A stretch of DNA of 64,000 bases from contig CM033406.1 of assembly GCA_019426215.1 (NCBI GenBank), positions 6,215,001-6,279,000 on the forward strand. Reading direction: 5' to 3'. Below are positions 31,771 to 42,018 of the stretch, piece by piece. Position 1 is the stretch's first letter, and each line of letters begins with the position of its first letter. The notes beneath the pieces are model-generated. The model ran no database searches and had not been told where the DNA came from. It saw only the letters and a list, made by a program, of their open reading frames with translations. The stretch is from Buddleja alternifolia (lineage: Eukaryota; Streptophyta; Magnoliopsida; Lamiales; Scrophulariaceae). The position numbers and the translations under genes were made by a program.

Positions 31771-32700
31771 GTGTCTAATCCTAAGATTACTCGTGAGGTT
31801 ATCAATGATGATACTGTAAGAATCGCTGATGATCGTGAAGAGAATGATCATCAAGAGCAAATTGGAAGTGTGAATGATGTAGCGACTGCGCATGAGACAA
31901 ATAAGGGTCAAGCGATTGATAATCAAGAGTCTCTCAACCTGTTCCAACCAGATCGTAAATGGCTTAGAGATCATCCACCAGAGCTAGTGATTGGAGATAT
32001 TGAAGCACCTGTTAGAACTAGGGTCCCTACAATCAATGAGGATGAATCACAAGTTTTTTTATCTCAAATGGAATCAAAGAAAGTGGATGAAGCACTCAGT
32101 GATTCAAGTTGGGTTGAAGCGATGCAAGAAGAGCTTAACCAATTTGAGAGAAGCAAGGTTTGGACGCTAGTACCAAGACCAACTCACCAAGAAGTTATTG
32201 GAACTAGATGGGTTTTTAGGAACAAGATGGATGAAGATGCCATTGTGGTAAGAAACAAAGCCAGACTAGTTGCTCATGGTTATTGCCAAGAAGAGGGTAT
32301 TGATTTTGATGAAATGTATGCCCCAGTAGCCCGTCTTGAAGAGATTCGGATGTTTCTAGCCTTTGCCGCATTCAATAAGTTCACAGTGTACCAAATGGAC
32401 TTAAAGAGTGTTTTCCTGAATGGTTAACTCCAAGAAGAAGTTTATATGGAGCAACCACCAGGATTTATCAACAACCATGGGAAAAGTATGGTCTACAAAT
32501 GGGATAAGGTACTATACGGCCTTAAACAAGAACCAAGAGCATGGTATGACACTCTCTCTATCTTCCTTATAGGTAAAGGCTTTTCAAAAGGCAACGTTGA
32601 TACAACGTTATTTAAAATTACCCATAATGAAGATATTCTCTTAGTCCAAATTTATGTTGATGATATTATTTTCGGATCTACTAATACGCGATTGTGTTAG
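31771..32700 (+). pseudogene. pol: S2 pol: reverse transcriptase, in frame with nonsense codons
   Basis: RVT_2 domain in a single frame: an acidic linker, [40 protein letters not shown], the first catalytic Asp in [13 protein letters not shown], then TAA 32425-32427, KVLYGLKQEPRAWYDTLSIF, the YVDD box (near 32655) in IYVDDIIFGSTN, and TAG 32698-32700. Both stops are one base from the S1 sense codon (Lys and Glu). No frameshift is needed between 31771 and 33600, unlike in S1. Confidence 0.88.
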
Positions 32701-32706
32701 AAATTT

Positions 32707-33600
32707 TTGAAAATGATGCAAGATCAATTTGAAATGAGCAGGATGGGTGAATTAACTTTTTTCTTAGGATTACAAGTTAAACAACTCTCTAATGGCATAT
32801 TTATAAACCAAGCTAAATACACAAGAGATATGATTAAAAAATTTGGTATGGAAAATGCATCATCTTCAAAAATTCCAATGAGCCAAACACTTAAGTTAGA
32901 TAAAGATGAAAGTGAGAAGAAAATTGATATCACTAATTATAGAGGTATCATTGGATCACTTCTTTATCTTACCTCTAGTAGACTTGATATTATGTTTTTG
33001 GTATGCATGTGTGCACTCTTTCAAGCTGATCCAAAAGAATCACACTTAAATGCTACCAATAAAATTCTTAAATACCTAAAAGGCACACAAAATATGGGCT
33101 TATGGTATCCAAGGGACTCTCCATTTGAACTAATTGGTTATTCAGACGTAGATTTTGTAGGATGCAAAATAGATAGAAAGAGTACTAGTGGTACATATCA
33201 ATTTCGAGGTGATAGATTGATTTTGTGGCATAGTAAGAAACAACAATCCATAGCGACTTCTACCGTTGAGGCAGAGTATGTAGCCGTTGGAAGCTGTTGT
33301 GCACAAATCCTTTGGATGAGGGAACAACTTAGAGATTATGGAACAATCTTAGGTCCTACCCCAATCCAATGTGATAACCAAAGCGCTTTAGCTATGACCT
33401 AAAACCCAGTCCTTCATTCTAGAACTAAACATATTGACATTCGCTACCATTTCTTGTGTGACCATGTTCAAAAGAAAGATATCTCCATGCACTTCACTGG
33501 TACTAACAAACAACTGGCAGATATCTTCACCAAAGCGCTCAATGAACAATGCTTTCTCACTTTAAGAAGTGAACTAGGTATGATTGATTTAAACGCTTGA
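32707..33600 (+). pseudogene. pol: S2 pol: RT connection and RNase H
   Basis: Same frame as the RT. KMMQDQFEMSRMGELTFFLGLQ, MIKKFGMENASSSKIPMSQTL, GIIGSLLYLTSSRLDIMF, then RNase H GYSDVDFVGCKIDRKSTSG, AEYVAVGSCCAQILWMREQL and CDNQSALAMT, a TAA at 33400-33402 (Gln in S1), and the tail ending at TGA 33598-33600 after MIDLNA. The Asp of SDVDF, the Glu of VEAEY and the Asp of CDNQSA are present. Very similar to S1 1690-2554. Confidence 0.88.
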
Positions 33601-34350
33601 TCATAAAGCATCATATCTTTTATAGGCATATAATTTAGGGGGAATCCACTTTAAATTTATGTATAAAGCGTCTTTCAAAATTGAAATAAGTTATCAAGTT
33701 TAGGGGAAACTTTAAAATTGTACTTATTTAAATCAATAAGCGTCTATGATCAAAAATTAATTTCAAAATTTTGTGCATTGATCATTAGCGTTATCTGTTA
33801 TGCATGACAAAATCAATCTTTAATAAAATTAAATGAAAATGTCTTTTCAAAGCGATTGAACTTTATTAAAAGACTTCAGCGTTAAGAATATTCCCACTGA
33901 AATGCTAAGTAACTTTTTCTGATAAGATTTGACAATTGCCCACGCGCTCCTATCAAATCAAACTAACGGTTAATGATTCCTATAAATAGGCGGTTCAGTA
34001 ACTGCGCATGTCTGGGTATGTGTCAATGTACCATCAGGCACGTGCAACTCACGCTGAACATTTTTAAAATTTCAAACGTTTTTGAAAAAATAACTGCGGA
34101 CTCCAAAATTTAGTAATTCACAGCAGTTATCCTATTTTACCACACCTTTTTAAATCCGTATTCATGACTAAATGGCTCAAATTTAATTTTTGTTATTTCC
34201 AAAATTAATTTCTTGATACGTGGCATTTATCCAAGCTATTGAAGAGTTAGTTTTGCCTCTATTTAAACCCTCCTAAATTTTACAGAAAAGCTTTATCACT
34301 CTCAAAAAGCATTCTTTCTAACTCTCTCAAAAAGTTTCAAACCTTCATCA
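33601..34350 (+). other. S2 pol to env-like spacer: polypurine-like tracts and TATA-like box
   Basis: TTTAGGGGGAAT at 33634-33645 and TTTAGGGGAAAC at 33699-33710 repeat the S1 arrangement. A TATA-like CCTATAAATAGG lies around 33975-33987, upstream of ACCATCAGGCACGTG, about 370 bases before the env-like ATG. At the aligned place S1 reads TTTTTAAAATGACG. This could be an internal promoter, but that is inference. Confidence 0.55.
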
Positions 34351-34768
34351 ATGGCGCCACCAAAATCTTCCAAATTTACCACCAGAAAATCTTCCAAAAC
34401 TCCGAAACTAGTCACAGTCAATGCTGGATTTCTGGTAAACTGGGACTATCGTTTCGATAACCAGAACTTTCCTCTGAGGACTGTTCTTCCCCTTATCCAA
34501 GATTCAGGTTTACGAGAAATGATTACTTCCCATTCAAATATTTATGAGGAAGAGACCATTTTATTCTTCAAGAACACCAAAATTTCTGACGGTGGAAACT
34601 CCATTTCCTGTGTCTTTCCGTTTTCCCGCGAGACCTTTATTCTCACTCCTCAACTTTTATCTTCCTTACTGCAACTGCCCAGCGATAGAGGAGAAGTTGA
34701 AGAAATCACTCTTGGAGACGCCACCAAGATCTGGGAATTGGTCAAGGAAGATGAAGTAGACACTGCAT
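34351..34768 (+). pseudogene. S2 env-like ORF (beta), N-terminal part with intact ATG
   Basis: Begins MAPPKSSKFTTRKSSKTPK, a basic Ser/Thr/Lys N terminus rather than a signal peptide, then VNAGFLVNWDYRF, LREMITSHSNIYEEETILFF, NSISCVFPFSRETFILTPQ and LGDATKIWELVKEDE. Blocks and spacing match S1 3365-3790, but few residues are identical. Copia solo LTR G interrupts it after 34768. Removing G and one copy of its 5-base duplication keeps the frame into 36404. The function of the family is unknown. Confidence 0.75.
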
Positions 34769-36398
34769 TGTTAGAGTATATGCCCTCGAATGCCATAAAG
34801 AGGATAGATTTATAGGGCATAAACATTGCAACTAAACTATGGTTTTTCCATTAATATAAGGCAGTTGATTGTTGCTTTCTTATAGGCATTTATAAGGTGT
34901 GAATAAACAACGTAAAGTCCTTGATGACAAGGCAAACCTTCTATCTCTTATGGGATAGGAGGAAAAGCACTAGAATGGTTTGACCCTTAACATCTAAAAG
35001 GATTCGCAAGTCTAAGAAATATTGATTGGGCATCAATAGTGAATAAAGACTTGTATGATGTAAGTTTCGACAGAGAATGTGTCAGTTGTACACTATGGAA
35101 ATGGTAGTGGGAACTTACATCATAGACGTGTCAGTTGGACTGATATGTTCGAACACGGCTCGCATCAGTTCATCACATGGGTATTCACTCATTGACAGTC
35201 AATGATGAAACTGATAAGTAGTGATAGGTACATGTGAACCTCTGACCTGAGAAATCGAGTTGAAGATGTACTTGTGACATCAAGTCTGTCATTAGAGTAG
35301 TTAGATTCAAATCACCTGTTGGTGGAATCGACCTCGAAGTGCGACTTGATGGGCAAGTAGCATTGTTAAGTGATTTGCAATATGGAATTTATTCTCTCAT
35401 AAGTGAATGAGTAAAATATCCTATGTGATCATGAATAAGTGAGGATGAAAGTCTTTGGCCAAAGCATTTAAATACCTCGACTTATTATGAGCTTAGGCAT
35501 ATGGTCAAGTTATATGAGTTTGACTTTAAACCATGACTCTTACTTGACTGGGATATAAGAATAAAAGGTTTATACACGTACGGTATTCACGGCGTAAATG
35601 TTTGGAATGATCCTATTCATTCGTTCTCAATTGGGTTACGGTGTGAGCCACGAGACTGGCTAGGTGTCACTCACACCCCTTTGGATTCCTCCCAATTGTC
35701 TTTTGAGACGAACCTAAAGAGTCGCGCTTAAAGGAAGTGCAAAAGGAAAAACATGGCAAAAAGACTGGAGAGAAATTCACGGCATTGGATGCCGTAATTA
35801 ATTAATAAATTAATGGATAATTTAATTAATTAATAAATTAATGGATAATTTAATTAATTAATTAAATTAATGACTTAACTAATTTCTTGGAGAAATTGAA
35901 TTATAAATTAATTAGGAATTGAATTAATTGGATTATCAATATATTTATTGGATAAATAAATTATCCGATTAATTAATTAGCAAGCACGATGAAAGCCCGA
36001 AGGCTTCCGAGCCCACTAAGGGGCGGCCAAATAGACGCCCAAATAAGGCTCTTGCATGTTAGTGTTATTGTTTCATAATGATATCAATATATCACAAGGT
36101 GAAAAATAACAAAAAGGCAACTTACATAACTTTCTCTCCAAGAAAAAGTCCCACCTCTCTCTCCCTCTCTAGCCATCTTTAACAAAGAAGAAAGGAGGAG
36201 TTTTTCGTTTTTGATTCGTGCGTGACGAATTAGAGACGTTGGAAAATTCGGCATTAGAGAAAAAGATCACGTTCAGAAATCAACATACGCGAGAACGGTA
36301 ATTTTTCTATACACAATTAAACACAAGGATTAGAGATGATTCGGGCTTTGGGAATTAAATTTACTTTTCGCTGCGTTTTATTCGTATAATTCCCAACA
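34769..36398 (+). repeat. Copia solo LTR G inside the S2 env-like ORF
   Basis: Starts TGTTAGAGTATATGCCC and ends ATTCCCAACA, 1630 bases, homologous to the F and C LTRs, with CTTTGGCCAAAG at 35453-35464 and an AT-rich tandem stretch at 35795-35880. It is flanked by TGCAT (34764-34768) and TGCTT (36399-36403), a 5-base duplication with one change. No internal sequence is present, so it is a solo LTR left by LTR-LTR recombination. Confidence 0.85.
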
Positions 36399-37154
36399 TG
36401 CTTATGAACCGCATATCAAGAAGAATCACAAGAAGGGTGAATATGTCATTCTGACTGACATTTGCTCCAAAATGATAGAGTGCAGGAAAGGTAGCTTCGA
36501 TAAGATCTCAAACATTCAATATAAGATAATGGTAACCATTCTGACCAAGTTGAAGATAAATTGGTCATTGTACGTCTTTAATCGCTTTAAAGCAGCGATA
36601 GCTGAGTCAGTGAATCCCAAGCCTTATGGGATTGTGTTAAGTCGTGTTTTAAGCGCTAGCGGTTTTGTTAACACTGCTGGAAAGAAAGTCCCAACGCTTA
36701 AGTTTTATGGGAAAAAGATAGTCGGTGAGCTGTTGAAGAGCAACCGACTTCGTCTTCATCATCATCAGAAGAGGAAGTGGTGGTAAAGCGACCTAAAAGA
36801 AAAATCGCTCTGAATGTCACTGAGCCATCAAAGCCAGCCAAGAAGCAGAAGAAGAAGTCGGAGCCAAAGAAGAAGCAAAAGTCTCCCTCTCTTTCTCCCA
36901 AATCCCCTTCTCCTCTTCTCGCGTTTGTTATCTCTCCTGAAATGAAGAAGCTGAAGAGAAATAAGTACCGCTAGCACGGAAGCATACTCCTTGGTCTACC
37001 CCAAGAGAATCTGCGAGTGCACCAGTCGAGTCAGCGACTGCAGAACCAGCGAGTACTCCTCCCGTTGAAACTGTTGTTGAATCTGCTCTTGTTCCTGAAC
37101 CTGAGCCTGAGCCTGAGCCTACTACTTCTTTAGAGAAGTCAGCACTCTTTCAGG
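36399..37154 (+). pseudogene. S2 env-like ORF (beta), segment after solo LTR, exon up to intron 1
   Basis: Resumes the N-terminal domain: KKNHKKGEYVILTDICSKMIECRKGSFDKISN, LKINWSLYVFNRFKAA, KPYGIVLSRVLSASGFVN and KFYGKKIVGELL, matching the S1 blocks CSKIIECRVGTFDK and KINWSEYIFGRF. After about 36760 the frame shifts (36777-36974) into a basic tract KKQKKKSEPKKKQKSPSLSP. An acidic linker with Pro-Glu repeats (about 37090-37125) then leads to the donor at 37154/37155. The basic tract could act as a nuclear signal (inference). Confidence 0.65.
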
Positions 37155-37231
37155 GTAAGTACTTGTGAAGAACAATGTATTTTTTACCTTTCCTCATTTG
37201 CTTTCTTTAACGTTAGGATGAATTCTTTCAG
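37155..37231 (+). other. Predicted intron 1 in S2 env-like ORF (77 bases, phase 1)
   Basis: Donor CAGG|GTAAGT, acceptor GAATTCTTTCAG, T-rich with TTTCTTTAA before the acceptor. The exon ends after the first codon base. The frame after the acceptor continues toward 37270 with one stop at about 37252. The S1 copy retains the same donor context at 4314-4323. Confidence 0.55.
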
Positions 37232-38000
37232 CTCGAATAGATCATAATATTTAGTATGTTCTGAATACCTTGGATGCCTGCAACATCCCTATTAAAGTTG
37301 CCCCTCTCACTTCTTTCCTCGATCTAGATCCTAAAGAAGTTGTTCTGGAGCCTGAGGATCAAGCACCATCTGTTGAGACAGATCAAGCAACTGTAACAGT
37401 CGATGAATCTCCTCAGAGTAAGCGTTGTAGTATTTTACTTATGATTTCTACTCAGTAGAAATTTTCCTTTTCTCAAACGCTTGCATGTATCAGCTCAAAG
37501 TATGTCGAACGCTGATGCACCTCCTCCCGAGGTCAATGTTGAATTGGACGTGGAAATGGCAACTGTTCTGGATATAGCTAAAGAAGTTTCACAAGTCCTT
37601 CCTGACACTGAAATATCTCCAGCTCAAGAAGAGGCTATTAATGCTGAGCGGTCGATAGAAGTGGCCTCTATCCCAACAGAAGCGATTGCCATTGTTCCTA
37701 CTCCAAAGGACCTCCTCCCCATGTCATTGATTTCTTTCCTCGTGGCAAAGATGCAGATGTTGAATTCTATTATGCAGCCATAGAAAATGACACCCGAGCC
37801 TTGGTTGACATGGAGATAAATTTTCAAGATACTCTCCACAACCCGAATATCTCTAATTCTGACAACTTTGGATTCTTCGAGAGATTCACTGATCTCGGTC
37901 ATTACACGCTTGAGTGTCTTCGATCGCGGTTAGAATACATTCGGCAACCAGCGTTCAACATGACAAAATTTGATGAAAAGCGTTTCAACTTTAATTAGTC
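37232..38000 (+). pseudogene. S2 env-like ORF (beta), middle exons
   Basis: 37270-37417 (VAPLTSFLDLDPKEVVLEPEDQ, then an acidic Thr/Val stretch) leads to donor 37418. After the acceptor at 37493 the frame continues APPPEVNVELDVEMATVLDIAKEV, EISPAQEEAINAERSIEVASI, then a shift near 37720 and LVDMEINFQDTLHNPN (37801 onward). It matches Y2 11775-12480 segment by segment. It is an acidic low-complexity linker followed by the beginning of the central domain. Confidence 0.62.
37418..37493 (+). other. Predicted intron 2 in S2 env-like ORF (76 bases, phase 1)
   Basis: Donor CAGA|GTAAGC, acceptor CATGTATCAG. It aligns with the Y2 intron 11874-11953 (TTTCTCAAACGCTTGC near the acceptor in both). Exons on the two sides lie in different raw frames, and splicing aligns them in phase 1. 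Confidence 0.65.
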
Positions 38001-38928
38001 ATTCAGCAGAATCCTTTTATCCTTTGCGCCAGAATAAGATCGTCATCAAAAATCCCCACATGGGTGATTGGTTGAAGAACCCCGACGAAGAAATCCTTAA
38101 CAGAATTGGATACACTGTTTATCCCAAAGTCGTTCATTCAGCTCAGAACGCTCTATCCCCAAATCCCCTTAAATTATGAATGGAAAAAGACCAGTTGTCG
38201 TTGAGCGTCCTAATCCTATCAATTCGTGGATAGAAGATGAAGCCCGCGAGTATCTAGCAAGATTATGGACTGACGACTATGATGAAGAAGTTGACAGATT
38301 TGAAAAGTATCTCGCTGCTAGAGCAGATAGGAAAAAAGCTGATAAGCTTGGCAGAAGATGGATGATGGATACCGCAATATGGGCTGAAGAGTTTGTGTTG
38401 CATTTCTACACGCTAGACGAACTTGTAAGGTATCCCTTCTTGTTTCAATTTGGAGTGGAATACAAACGCAGAGGTTTTGTTGTGTTCCTACTCGAGTAGC
38501 GAAAGAATCTGGTGGGGAATATTAGCGATTTGCCTTATTATAGAGAATCGATAGAACGCTATATTTGCCAGCATCTAGCCTTAATCGCTCAGCAAGGACG
38601 CTATATTTATCATCCAACCCAAGACTTTGTACAACGTATCTCTCTAGACCTCAATAAAGATGTTTCCACTAGTAAGCGACCCATTCTGCCAGGACACAGT
38701 GAAGCTCACATGAGACTGGAAAATGACCATGCTGAGTTTGCCGATTTCTACAGAGACAGGAGAGCGATTGTAGAAAATGCACAATCGCTGGATATTACCT
38801 TCGCTGAATATTTTAGCTTAAATCCATTCAGAGGCTATAATCTTCACCCTGTCCTAATGTGTGAGCAGAATATTCAAGCGGCCAAGATGATTTCGCTTAT
38901 TCGGCCAGTGGATCAAGAAGCTGCTTAA
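38001..38928 (+). pseudogene. S2 env-like ORF (beta), central domain
   Basis: One frame for most of its length: 38176-38499 and 38512-38928, separated by a single TAG near 38497. Blocks: EDEAREYLARLWTDDYDEEVDRFE, MDTAIWAEEFVLHFYTLDELVRYP, FLFQFGVEYKRRGFVVFLLE, RESIERYICQHLALIAQQGR and FSLNPFRGYNLHPVLMCEQNIQAA, ending at TAA 38926-38928. The FRGYNLHPVL motif parallels FRGYPLLPSI of type alpha, so both types share a core. No known catalytic motif is seen. Confidence 0.68.
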
Positions 38929-38934
38929 GCGCTG

Positions 38935-40263
38935 ATGCCATTTATATTGGACTACTACAATTCTTATATTTCAGGAGTTGATTTGCCAGAGGATGTGCAA
39001 TTTGCACTTAGCACTGAAGAGCACGCAGACGCTATATTCTTCATTCCGCAGACCAACATCCTAAGTCCAAGGCATGTCATGGAACCGATTGACCCACTTT
39101 GGGTCATTGCTGTTGAGCAACCTTCTCCTCAGGTGGAGATTGCTGAAATGGAAGAGGAACAAGCTTCTACTGTGGAAGTCGCTCCAACCAAAGACGCTGA
39201 TATGCAAACTGAAGTTGTCATCAGCGATCCAGCAGTCGAGGTTCCCACTATTGAACAAGTTGTTCAAATTGAGGAAGCAACTCAATCTCCTGACTTAGCG
39301 ATAGAAAAAGTTTATGCAGAAATTGATGAAGAGCTATTTATCCGAGATAAATCAAAGGGAAAGGTCGCAGTTTCTAGCTCACACGGACCTGAGCGTTCTT
39401 CTTCGGACTCAGACTCAGACAGTGATCAAGAGGCACGAGACTTTAGAAAAGTGGTTCAGAATTCTCTTAGCGATATAACAGGCTCTTGTTCTCGTTTGGA
39501 AGACAGTTTCAATTCAATGCTTAATCAAGTAGAGAGAGTTCTTCTTGATGACATGAAAAATGATAACAAGCTTACGATCTCTATCATGAATAGTATCGCT
39601 CCGCTAGTCAAAGAACTTTCTGATGAATTTAACCGAACGCTTGCTCAGAATGCATCCGCTGATACTGAGCGACATACTTCTTCCAATTTAGTCTCTCAGA
39701 GTATCGATGAGAAAGTTGCTCTTTTAGTTGATGAAGTCAAACTTCTTCGTCGTGACATCGCTGAGTTAAAAATCTCTCTTGATGATGCCAAGAAGGGGGA
39801 AGATGAGACAGAAAAGCATCAAAGGTCCAAAGCCTTGAAGGAACCAATTTCTAAAACAGATAATAAGCATTGGCGCTCAATGTTCAAAGAAATAGTAAGC
39901 ATAAAGAAGATGTTCACTAAGAAGCGTAAGCCAAGATACTATCTAAGCAGGCACAGGCTTACGGACTTGGATATTGAATTTTTAGAGGGTATGGGTTTTC
40001 ATCCATATGCTGGACCTCTTAGAAGACCTGTCAATTGGAAATCCACCAATGATCGAAGCCAAGACATTTATCATGACTTGATTCAAGAACTTGGAATCCC
40101 TCCGAGGGATTGGGTGGAAAGATTATTAGAGCTGAATTTAAGCGCTAGACAGAGAAGGCATGACTATAATGAAGTCCGGCATACCACTATGATAGACATC
40201 GATAGACTTCTTTTGGACTTAGCGAGAAAAATTCTAGCTGAAGAGAAGCGACAGAAAAGATGA
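38935..40263 (+). CDS. S2 env-like ORF (beta), C-terminal 442-residue open segment
   Basis: Longest open segment in the window, in the same frame as the central domain and separated from it by one stop. N-terminal MPFILDYYNSYISGVDLPED and FFIPQTNILSPRHVMEPIDPLWV finish the central domain. Then follow an acidic Val/Glu linker, a Ser-Asp tract (GPERSSSDSDSDSDQEA), a heptad-rich stretch of roughly 120 residues (KLTISIMNSIAPLVKELSDE, VALLVDEVKLLRRDIAELKI), basic KKMFTKKRKPRYY, and the C-terminal block LEGMGFHPYAGPLRRPVNW...LGIPPRDWVERLLELNLSARQ. It ends at TGA 40261-40263. The Met at 38935 is internal, so this is the tail of a larger protein. No membrane segment. Function unknown. Confidence 0.65.
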   Translation: MPFILDYYNSYISGVDLPEDVQFALSTEEHADAIFFIPQTNILSPRHVMEPIDPLWVIAVEQPSPQVEIAEMEEEQASTVEVAPTKDADMQTEVVISDPAVEVPTIEQVVQIEEATQSPDLAIEKVYAEIDEELFIRDKSKGKVAVSSSHGPERSSSDSDSDSDQEARDFRKVVQNSLSDITGSCSRLEDSFNSMLNQVERVLLDDMKNDNKLTISIMNSIAPLVKELSDEFNRTLAQNASADTERHTSSNLVSQSIDEKVALLVDEVKLLRRDIAELKISLDDAKKGEDETEKHQRSKALKEPISKTDNKHWRSMFKEIVSIKKMFTKKRKPRYYLSRHRLTDLDIEFLEGMGFHPYAGPLRRPVNWKSTNDRSQDIYHDLIQELGIPPRDWVERLLELNLSARQRRHDYNEVRHTTMIDIDRLLLDLARKILAEEKRQKR

Positions 40264-40505
40264 TTGCTTATATTTTTTTGTATGTTTCTGCTGTCGCTTT
40301 AAATTATTTACTTACAGTATAATCATGTACGTTTACTTTTCATATGAATGAATGAATGATTTATTGCTGAAATAACTTGTTGCGGCTAATCTAACATTAC
40401 CTTACTTAACTAACTTTCCAAACGCTAACTTATGATTATTTTTGAGCTTTTCTTTGAACTTTTAATCTATGAAAGAGTTATAAGAGTTAAGGTCTTGACA
40501 TCATC

Positions 40506-40519
40506 AAAAAGGGGGAAAT
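40506..40519 (+). promoter_or_regulatory. Polypurine tract of S2
   Basis: AAAAAGGGGGAAAT directly before the 3' LTR at 40520; plus-strand primer site. Confidence 0.82.
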
Positions 40520-41169
40520 TGTTATAAATTTCATGTTAGATGTTTTGATGCTAACAAGATAGGATTTTATGTTAGACCCTAAAAGAATGTAAGTTTATAC
40601 TTTCATAGAACAAATTGTATAAGCGTTTGAAAGTTTGTAATTTTGCTAGGCTTGTAATTTTTATCTTTGTAGATTTTAGACTAAGTATTGGATACTAAGT
40701 CGCTAGTAAAATTCTAGGTGAGTCTATTAGAGATGAAGTTGAAGATCAGTGTCTGAAGTAAAATAAAGATGAAGAATTTTTCTTAAGAGACTGCCAATCG
40801 CTATGGACTATTTTAGGATTTATGAATCAAGCGCTCAAAGCAATCAAGCGATCAAGAAGATCAGATTCACCTGAAATAAATTCCAAAGTCACTAAGGACT
40901 TAAATGCAATCATTTAACGGGCATTTATTTCCAACGGGAAATAAATTTAAATGCATTAAATGATTGTTAAGAGCATTAAATGTGATAAGGATAGATTGTA
41001 TACAGAGCAAGCTACCTATTGGCTTAAACTGTCAGAATTTCAAAGTTCAAACCTGCCACATCAAATTAGTGCAGCAGGATTTCAGGAATGTCAGAGAAAA
41101 GGTATGACTCATTTGCGCGTGAGAGGCACGCATCTACATGTGTCCAACGGACAAATCCCAAGAAATTGC

Positions 41170-41178
41170 CTATAAATA
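41170..41178 (+). promoter_or_regulatory. TATA box in S2 LTR
   Basis: CTATAAATA after ACATGTGTCCAACGGACA, as in Y2. Confidence 0.6.
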
Positions 41179-41928
41179 CCTTACCTCAGCAAACCCTAAA
41201 ATAACATGTACATACACAAGAAGTCAAAACTTTGCTGAAATATTTTCTCAAAAAAAGCTTAGAAACTCCATAGCCAAAATTCTTTCAAGCTTTTTACATA
41301 CATTCCAGACAGTCGTAGATATCTCAAACATCTTCAAAGAAGAATCATACACTATTATTGAGGTATCCTAAGTTGTTTGAACTTCCTAAAATCAAACAAA
41401 CCCGTGATCAAAACCCTCAACCTCATCTATCTGTGTGAAGAAGTTATTGACTCTATAAGCAGTATTTTTGAGTGAGAGAAGCTTGTTGGTGAAGATATTC
41501 ATTGGTGTTGAAGTCTGTGTGATCAAGGAGCCCAAGATCATCATCTCCAGCTCTATTTTGTAGAAGCTTCTGTTTGATCCTTCGATAATCAATTTAGTGG
41601 AATTCCTCCAAGTGTTCAAGCAGAAGAAGGACGTAGCTGGGATTACACCACCCAGTGAACCTTCCAAATTATTGTGTTATTTACTATTTTATTATCTTAC
41701 TTTATATTCTATCATTTATTCTGAAAAAGACAAGTAAAACGGTTAAGCGACTATTTGACCAAAACGAACGTTGAAGCTTTAAAATCATTTCTGTTGTGCT
41801 AACCCTGATTAAGCGATCTAAGCTTTACCCTACTTTGGTAAATTGCTAAAATCACTAAGTCTAAGTTATCTTTACTGTAGCGTCTGACCTAGTGCTCAGT
41901 TCCCTAAGCGTTCAAATCTTTAAAAGTG

Positions 41929-42001
41929 ATACAAAATTTTTTGGAGTTGAAAAAGACTTCAGGGTCTATTCAACTCCCCCCCCTTCTAGACCCTTTCGTA
42001 T
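41929..42001 (+). promoter_or_regulatory. Conserved three-stem fold at S2 LTR end (wobble variants)
   Basis: Outer stem ATACAAAA (41929-41936) with TTTCGTAT (41994-42001), one mismatch. Hairpin 1 is GGAGTT (41943-41948) with GACTTC (41955-41960); both changes leave G-U pairs in RNA. Hairpin 2 is GGGTCTA (41962-41968) with TAGACCC (41987-41993). Confidence 0.65.
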
Positions 42002-42018
42002 GCCACTTGGGACCTCCA

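Larger units (their letters stand above)
31093..42018 (+). mobile_element. Sirevirus S2, 5'-truncated, carrying solo LTR G
   Basis: Integrase (from mid-core), RT, RNase H, a spacer with polypurine-like tracts, a long type-beta env-like ORF with introns, a polypurine tract and a complete 3' LTR. The left end is a non-LTR junction with Copia F gag. The right end is an exact LTR end, followed by minus-strand Copia B pol, so S2 probably inserted into B and later lost its 5' part. A 1.63 kb Copia solo LTR sits in the env-like ORF. Confidence 0.88.
40520..42018 (+). repeat. S2 3' LTR (complete, about 1.5 kb)
   Basis: Starts TGTTATAAATTTCATG and ends GGGACCTCCA. It contains CTATAAATA at 41170-41178 and the three-stem fold at the end, and is closest to the Y2 and M LTRs. 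The flank after 42018 is minus-strand Copia pol (B), where GCTTT would be the target duplication; the matching left copy is lost. Confidence 0.86.

Noticed and set aside
35795..35880. AT-rich repeat in solo LTR G as an origin or independent satellite
   Set aside because: Only about two units. The A, C, D and F LTRs have similar AT-rich stretches at the same place, so it belongs to the LTR.
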